Below, one piece after another: positions 58,701-64,000 of a stretch of 64,000 nt of DNA (positions are counted from its first letter, which is position 1; each line of letters starts with the position of its first letter). A program made the translations under genes and the position numbers. The stretch spans positions 129,001 to 193,000 of the forward strand of contig OZ024789.1 in assembly GCA_964017065.1 (NCBI GenBank), in the 5' to 3' direction. This stretch comes from Haliclona indistincta (lineage: Eukaryota; Porifera; Demospongiae; Haplosclerida; Chalinidae). Under the pieces are notes generated by a model that made no database searches, was not told the DNA's origin, and saw only the letters and a list, made by a program, of their open reading frames with translations.

Positions 58701-59160
58701 ATGGTTACTACACAACAACACATAGTAGCTAGCTATATGATGGTTACTACACAACACATAGTAGCTAGCTATATGATGGTTACTACACAACAACACATAG
58801 TAGCTAGCTATATGATGGTTACTACACCACAACACATAGTAGCTAGCTATATGATGGTTACTACACCACAACACATAGTAGCTAGCTATATGATGGTTAC
58901 TACATCACAACACATAGTAGCTAGCTATATGATGGTTACTACATCACAACACATAGTAGCTAGCTATATGATGGTTACTACACCACAACACATAGTAGCT
59001 AGCTATATGATGGTTACTACACCACAACACATAGTAGCTAGCTATATGATGGTTACTACACCACAACACATAGTAGCTAGCTATATGATGGTTACTACAC
59101 AACACATAGTAGCTAGCTATATGATGGTTACTACACCACAACACATAGTAGCTAGCTATT
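52784..59160. repeat. 39/36-bp satellite, first block (about 165 units)
   Basis: The 39-bp unit contains ATGATGGTTACTACACCACA followed by ACACATAGTAGCTAGCTAT. A 36-bp variant lacks three bases (CTACACAACAC), and common base variants change CCA to TCA or CAA, GTT to GTC and ATAG to ATGG. Both lengths are multiples of three and the unit lacks stops in one frame per strand, which yields ORFs up to 451 codons on either strand; these are artefacts. Variant-rich stretches (for example 57300-58700) alternate with homogeneous ones (53040-53570, 54540-54860, 55490-56060), so homogenisation is patchy. Confidence 0.98.
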
Positions 59161-60388
59161 AGGGAGACACGGTAGTGTCTCCCTATGTAGGGTTGAACGA
59201 GAAAACAAGATGGCGGCTACATACAATGTATTAGCGTTCAAACGCTGATATTTCGCCTGGTGATGAATTTTATACGTCCAAAGACACTTAAATCTGCTAT
59301 CTGGCGTTGCCCCATCTTACAGTAGCAAGGAGATTGCTCGAGATTGTTACTAAAGTGACGAACCTGGAAACGGTGAAAATCGAGTTTCGTCATCTTCGTT
59401 TTCTTCTTTCTTTCTTTCTTTCTTCTTTCTTCCACTCGCCTAGCACCTTTACGTGAGCAGTGCCGAGACCAAAACACCCACGAACAGTCGTGAAATTCTC
59501 CTGGCATGTGCCTTTTGAACTTAGTTTTTAGCGAAACGGCGATATAAATTCCGCGACTTCTCGATCGTGATCCATTGTCAGCTAAGTGTTAGACGCCATT
59601 AATAATAATTATAGTGATTGCGCAATACGCACGTGACCAAGCTGTGGTTAGCACACGTGACCAAGCACAAGCTTGAGTATCGCCACGCCGTATAGATCAC
59701 GGAGAACACATATCTGTCTGGAGTCTTCGAAGAACGGTAAGCTAGCAAGCGCAGAATCACCATTCTGCCTTGCCAGATAATTATAACCGCCGTAAACAAG
59801 TGTGGGCGGGGCTCGTATTCACTGTATTCATGCATGCGTAGGCGAGCTGATATCTACAGCATAAGAATTATTTAGCTATAAGTTTAAAATTGTTAATAAT
59901 AAAGAAAAGCCATCAACAACAGGAAAACCAAACCAATGGTGGAGACAAAGATGGCACAGCAATTGCATGATATTGAACTGCACTTCACTGAAAAAGAAAA
60001 AAGGACACAAACAAGTAAATAAAAAGATTTCTATCGAAATCAAAAGGATGTAGGGTTGTGAAATCTACCACTGGTCAACAATGTAAACTAACAAGGAACA
60101 AGCATGGAATGGTAACACGATTGACTTGCTAACAGACCATAGATCCCTACATCAGTGGCTGTACATAAGCTGTCACAAGCTGAATGCACGTCAGGTGTCA
60201 GTCAACAGCAACGAGCTGAACTAGCTATAGTCAACTACAGCAGCCACTGATGTAGGGATCTATGGTCTGTTAGCAAGTCAATCGTGTTACCATTCCATGC
60301 TTGTTCCTTGTTAGTTTACATTGTTGACCAGTGGTAGATTTCACAACCCTACATCCTTTTGATTTCGATAGAAATCTTTTTATTTACT
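59161..60388 (+). mobile_element. Young non-autonomous Helentron-like element inside the satellite
   Basis: Starts exactly with the hairpin AGGGAGACAC-GGTA-GTGTCTCCCT and ends with a fold-back (arms 60013-60160 and 60242-60388) whose outer sequence matches the 3' end of the full elements. The first 390 bp are close to the full elements' 5' region; the middle matches the decayed copy at 1141-1927. There is no coding capacity; minus ORFs 59238-59507 and 59599-59835 are spurious. Satellite on both sides is continuous: GCTAGCTAT to the left and ATGATGG to the right join as in any unit. The insertion point is therefore exact to a base or two, with at most a single T duplicated. Confidence 0.93.
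59207..59217 (+). promoter_or_regulatory. YY1-like motif in the non-autonomous element
   Basis: AAGATGGCGGC at the same distance from the hairpin as in the full elements. Confidence 0.5.
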
Positions 60389-63300
60389 TTATGATGGTTA
60401 CTACACCACAACACATAGTAGCTAGCTATATGATGGTTACTACACCACAACACATAGTAGCTAGCTATATGATGGTTACTACACAACACATAGTAGCTAG
60501 CTATATGATGGTTACTACACCACAACACATAGTAGCTAGCTATATGATGGTTACTACACCACAACACATAGTAGCTAGCTATATGATGGTTACTACACCA
60601 CAACACATAGTAGCTAGCTATATGATGGTTACTACACAACACATAGTAGCTAGCTATATGATGGTTACTACATCACAACACATAGTAGCTAGCTATATGA
60701 TGGTTACTACATCACAACACATGGTAGCTAGCTATATGATGGTCACTACACCACAACACATAGTAGCTAGCTATATGATGGTTACTACACAACACATAGT
60801 AGCTAGCTATATGATGGTTACTACACAACAACACATAGTAGCTAGCTATATGATGGTTACTACACCACAACACATAGTAGCTAGCTATATGATGGTTACT
60901 ACACCACAACACATAGTAGCTAGCTATATGATGGTTACTACACCACAACACATAGTAGCTAGCTATATGATGGTTACTACACCACAACACATAGTAGCTA
61001 GCTATATGATGGTTACTACACCACAACACATAGTAGCTAGCTATATGATGGTTACTACACCACAACACATAGTAGCTAGCTATATGATGGTTACTACACC
61101 ACAACACATAGTAGCTAGCTATATGATGGTTACTACACCACAACACATAGTAGCTAGCTATATGATGGTTACTACACAACACATAGTAGCTAGCTATATG
61201 ATGGTTACTACACAACAACACATAGTAGCTAGCTATATGATGGTTACTACACAACAACACATAGTAGCTAGCTATATGATGGTTACTACACCACAACACA
61301 TAGTAGCTAGCTATATGATGGTTACTACATCACAACACATAGTAGCTAGCTATATGATGGTTACTACACAACACATAGTAGCTAGCTATATGATGGTTAC
61401 TACACCACAACACATAGTAGCTAGCTATATGATGGTTACTACACCACAACACATAGTAGCTAGCTATATGATGGTTACTACACCACAACACATAGTAGCT
61501 AGCTATATGATGGTTACTACACCACAACACATAGTAGCTAGCTATATGATGGTTACTACACCACAACACATAGTAGCTAGCTATATGATGGTTACTACAC
61601 CACAACACATAGTAGCTAGCTATATGATGGTCACTACACCACAACACATAGTAGCTAGCTATATGATGGTTACTACACCACAACACATAGTAGCTAGCTA
61701 TATGATGGTTACTACACCACAACACATAGTAGCTAGCTATATGATGGTTACTACACCACAACACATAGTAGCTAGCTATATGATGGTTACTACACCACAA
61801 CACATAGTAGCTAGCTATATGATGGTTACTACACCACAACACATAGTAGCTAGCTATATGATGGTTACTACACCACAACACATAGTAGCTAGCTATATGA
61901 TGGTTACTACACCACAACACATAGTAGCTAGCTATATGATGGTTACTACACCACAACACATAGTTGCTAGCTATATGATGGTTACTACACCACAACACAT
62001 AGTAGCTAGCTATATGATGGTCACTACACCACAACACATAGTAGCTAGCTATATGATGGTTACTACACCACAACACATAGTAGCTAGCTATATGATGGTT
62101 ACTACACCACAACACATAGTAGCTAGCTATATGATGGTTACTACACCACAACACATAGTAGCTAGCTATATGATGGTTACTACACCACAACACATAGTAG
62201 CTAGCTATATGATGGTTACTACACCACAACACATAGTAGCTAGCTATATGATGGTTACTACACCACAACACATAGTAGCTAGCTATATGATGGTTACTAC
62301 ACAACACATAGTAGCTAGCTATATGATGGTTACTACATCACAACACATAGTAGCTAGCTATATGATGGTTACTACACAACACATAGTAGCTAGCTATATG
62401 ATGGTTACTACACCACAACACATAGTAGCTAGCTATATGATGGTTACTACACAACAACACATAGTAGCTAGCTATATGATGGTTACTACACAACACATAG
62501 TAGCTAGCTATATGATGGTTACTACACCACAACACATAGTAGCTAGCTATATGATGGTTACTACATCACAACACATAGTAGCTAGCTATATGATGGTCAC
62601 TACACCACAACACATAGTAGCTAGCTATATGATGGTTACTACACCACAACACATAGTAGCTAGCTATATGATGGTTACTACACCACAACACATAGTAGCT
62701 AGCTATATGATGGTTACTACACAACACATAGTAGCTAGCTATATGATGGTTACTACACAACAACACATAGTAGCTAGCTATATGATGGTTACTACACCAC
62801 AACACATAGTAGCTAGCTATATGATGGTTACTACACAACACATAGTAGCTAGCTATATGATGGTTACTACACAACAACACATAGTAGCTAGCTATATGAT
62901 GGTTACTACACCACAACACATAGTAGCTAGCTATATGATGGTTACTACACCACAACACATAGTAGCTAGCTATATGATGGTTACTACACAACACATAGTA
63001 GCTAGCTATATGATGGTTACTACACAACAACACATAGTAGCTAGCTATATGATGGTTACTACACCACAACACATAGTAGCTAGCTATATGATGGTTACTA
63101 CACAACACATAGTAGCTAGCTATATGATGGTTACTACACAACAACACATAGTAGCTAGCTATATGATGGTTACTACACCACAACACATAGTAGCTAGCTA
63201 TATGATGGTTACTACACAACACATAGTAGCTAGCTATATGATGGTTACTACACAACACATAGTAGCTAGCTATATGATGGTTACTACACCACAACACTTA

Positions 63301-64000
63301 GTAGCTAGCTATATGATGGTTACTACACAACACATAGTAGCTAGCTATATGATGGTTACTACACAACAACACATAGTAGCTAGCTATATGATGGTTACTA
63401 CACCACAACACATAGTAGCTAGCTATATGATGGTTACTACACAACACATAGTAGCTAGCTATATGATGGTTACTACACCACAACACATAGTAGCTAGCTA
63501 TATGATGGTTACTACACCACAACACATAGTAGCTAGCTATATGATGGTTACTACACAACACATAGTAGCTAGCTATATGATGGTTACTACACCACAACAC
63601 ATAGTAGCTAGCTATATGATGGTTACTACACCACAACACATAGTAGCTAGCTATATGATGGTTACTACACCACAACACATAGTAGCTAGCTATATGATGG
63701 TTACTACACCACAACACTTAGTAGCTAGCTATATGATGGTTACTACACAACACATAGTAGCTAGCTATATGATGGTTACTACACAACAACACATAGTAGC
63801 TAGCTATATGATGGTTACTACACCACAACACATAGTAGCTAGCTATATGATGGTTACTACACAACACATAGTAGCTAGCTATATGATGGTTACTACACCA
63901 CAACACATAGTAGCTAGCTATATGATGGTTACTACACCACAACACATAGTAGCTAGCTATATGATGGTTACTACACAACACATAGTAGCTAGCTATATGA
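60389..64000. repeat. 39/36-bp satellite, second block (about 93 units), open at the window end
   Basis: Same unit family as 52784-59160, running off the window. It has clear higher-order structure near the right end: 63301-63580 and 63721-64000 are identical line for line at a distance of 420 bp, and both copies follow the rare variant CACTTAGTAG. A 390-bp period is visible between the GGTCACT variants near 61631 and 62021. A block of about five units near 60697-60840 repeats the variant order at about 58585-58730 on the other side of the insertion. Confidence 0.97.

Overview
The window looks like animal nuclear DNA, most likely from a demosponge of the Amphimedon type. That is an inference from gene architecture: compact spliced genes, a Death-Death-NACHT gene, a one-ankyrin-repeat-per-exon gene and a Calx-beta gene. 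I saw no operons, ribosome binding sites or CRISPR. Two 200-base runs of N (11432-11631 and 52584-52783) are assembly gaps of unknown true size.

Layout from the left. 1-1101 holds five exons of an unrecognised minus-strand gene. 1141-1927 is a decayed non-autonomous rolling-circle (Helitron/Helentron-like) element. 1999-10817 is an intact 8.8 kb autonomous element of the same family. It encodes a 2185-residue protein with a zinc-finger-like region, HUH Rep, PIF1-type helicase and OTU domain, plus a small spliced second ORF. 10914-11431 carries two exons of a minus-strand Calx-beta/cysteine-rich gene, cut by the first gap. 11632-16841 carries the last 13 exons of a plus-strand helical-looking protein, all phase 0, with many different minisatellites in its introns. 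16842-21226 is mostly non-coding, with minisatellites, a broken duplicate of the preceding gene's last exon and a small TA-flanked MITE.

21227-36641 is a minus-strand ankyrin gene of 29 phase-0 exons. One intron of 9.7 kb is filled by a 30-bp satellite, a tandem family of about 0.5 kb MITE-like units, a nested TIR element with a tRNA-like segment, and a large fold-back. Divergent from it, across two adjacent TIR elements, lies an NLR-type gene (Death-Death-NACHT plus degenerate LRR, 38321-42220) with an apparent frameshift after the NACHT module. An RGG-rich gene starts at 43269 behind a TATA box.

43648-52466 is the second full element, inverted relative to the first, exactly the same length (8819 bp) and encoding an identical 2185-residue protein. 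From 52784 to the end is a 39/36-bp satellite of several hundred units, interrupted at 59161-60388 by a young non-autonomous member of the same family. That insertion defines the family's termini.

The most interesting content is this element family. It has a 5' terminal hairpin, subterminal inverted repeats that co-vary between copies, a YY1-like motif near the 5' end, a long fold-back as the 3' terminus, an OTU-bearing Rep-helicase and a spliced second ORF.
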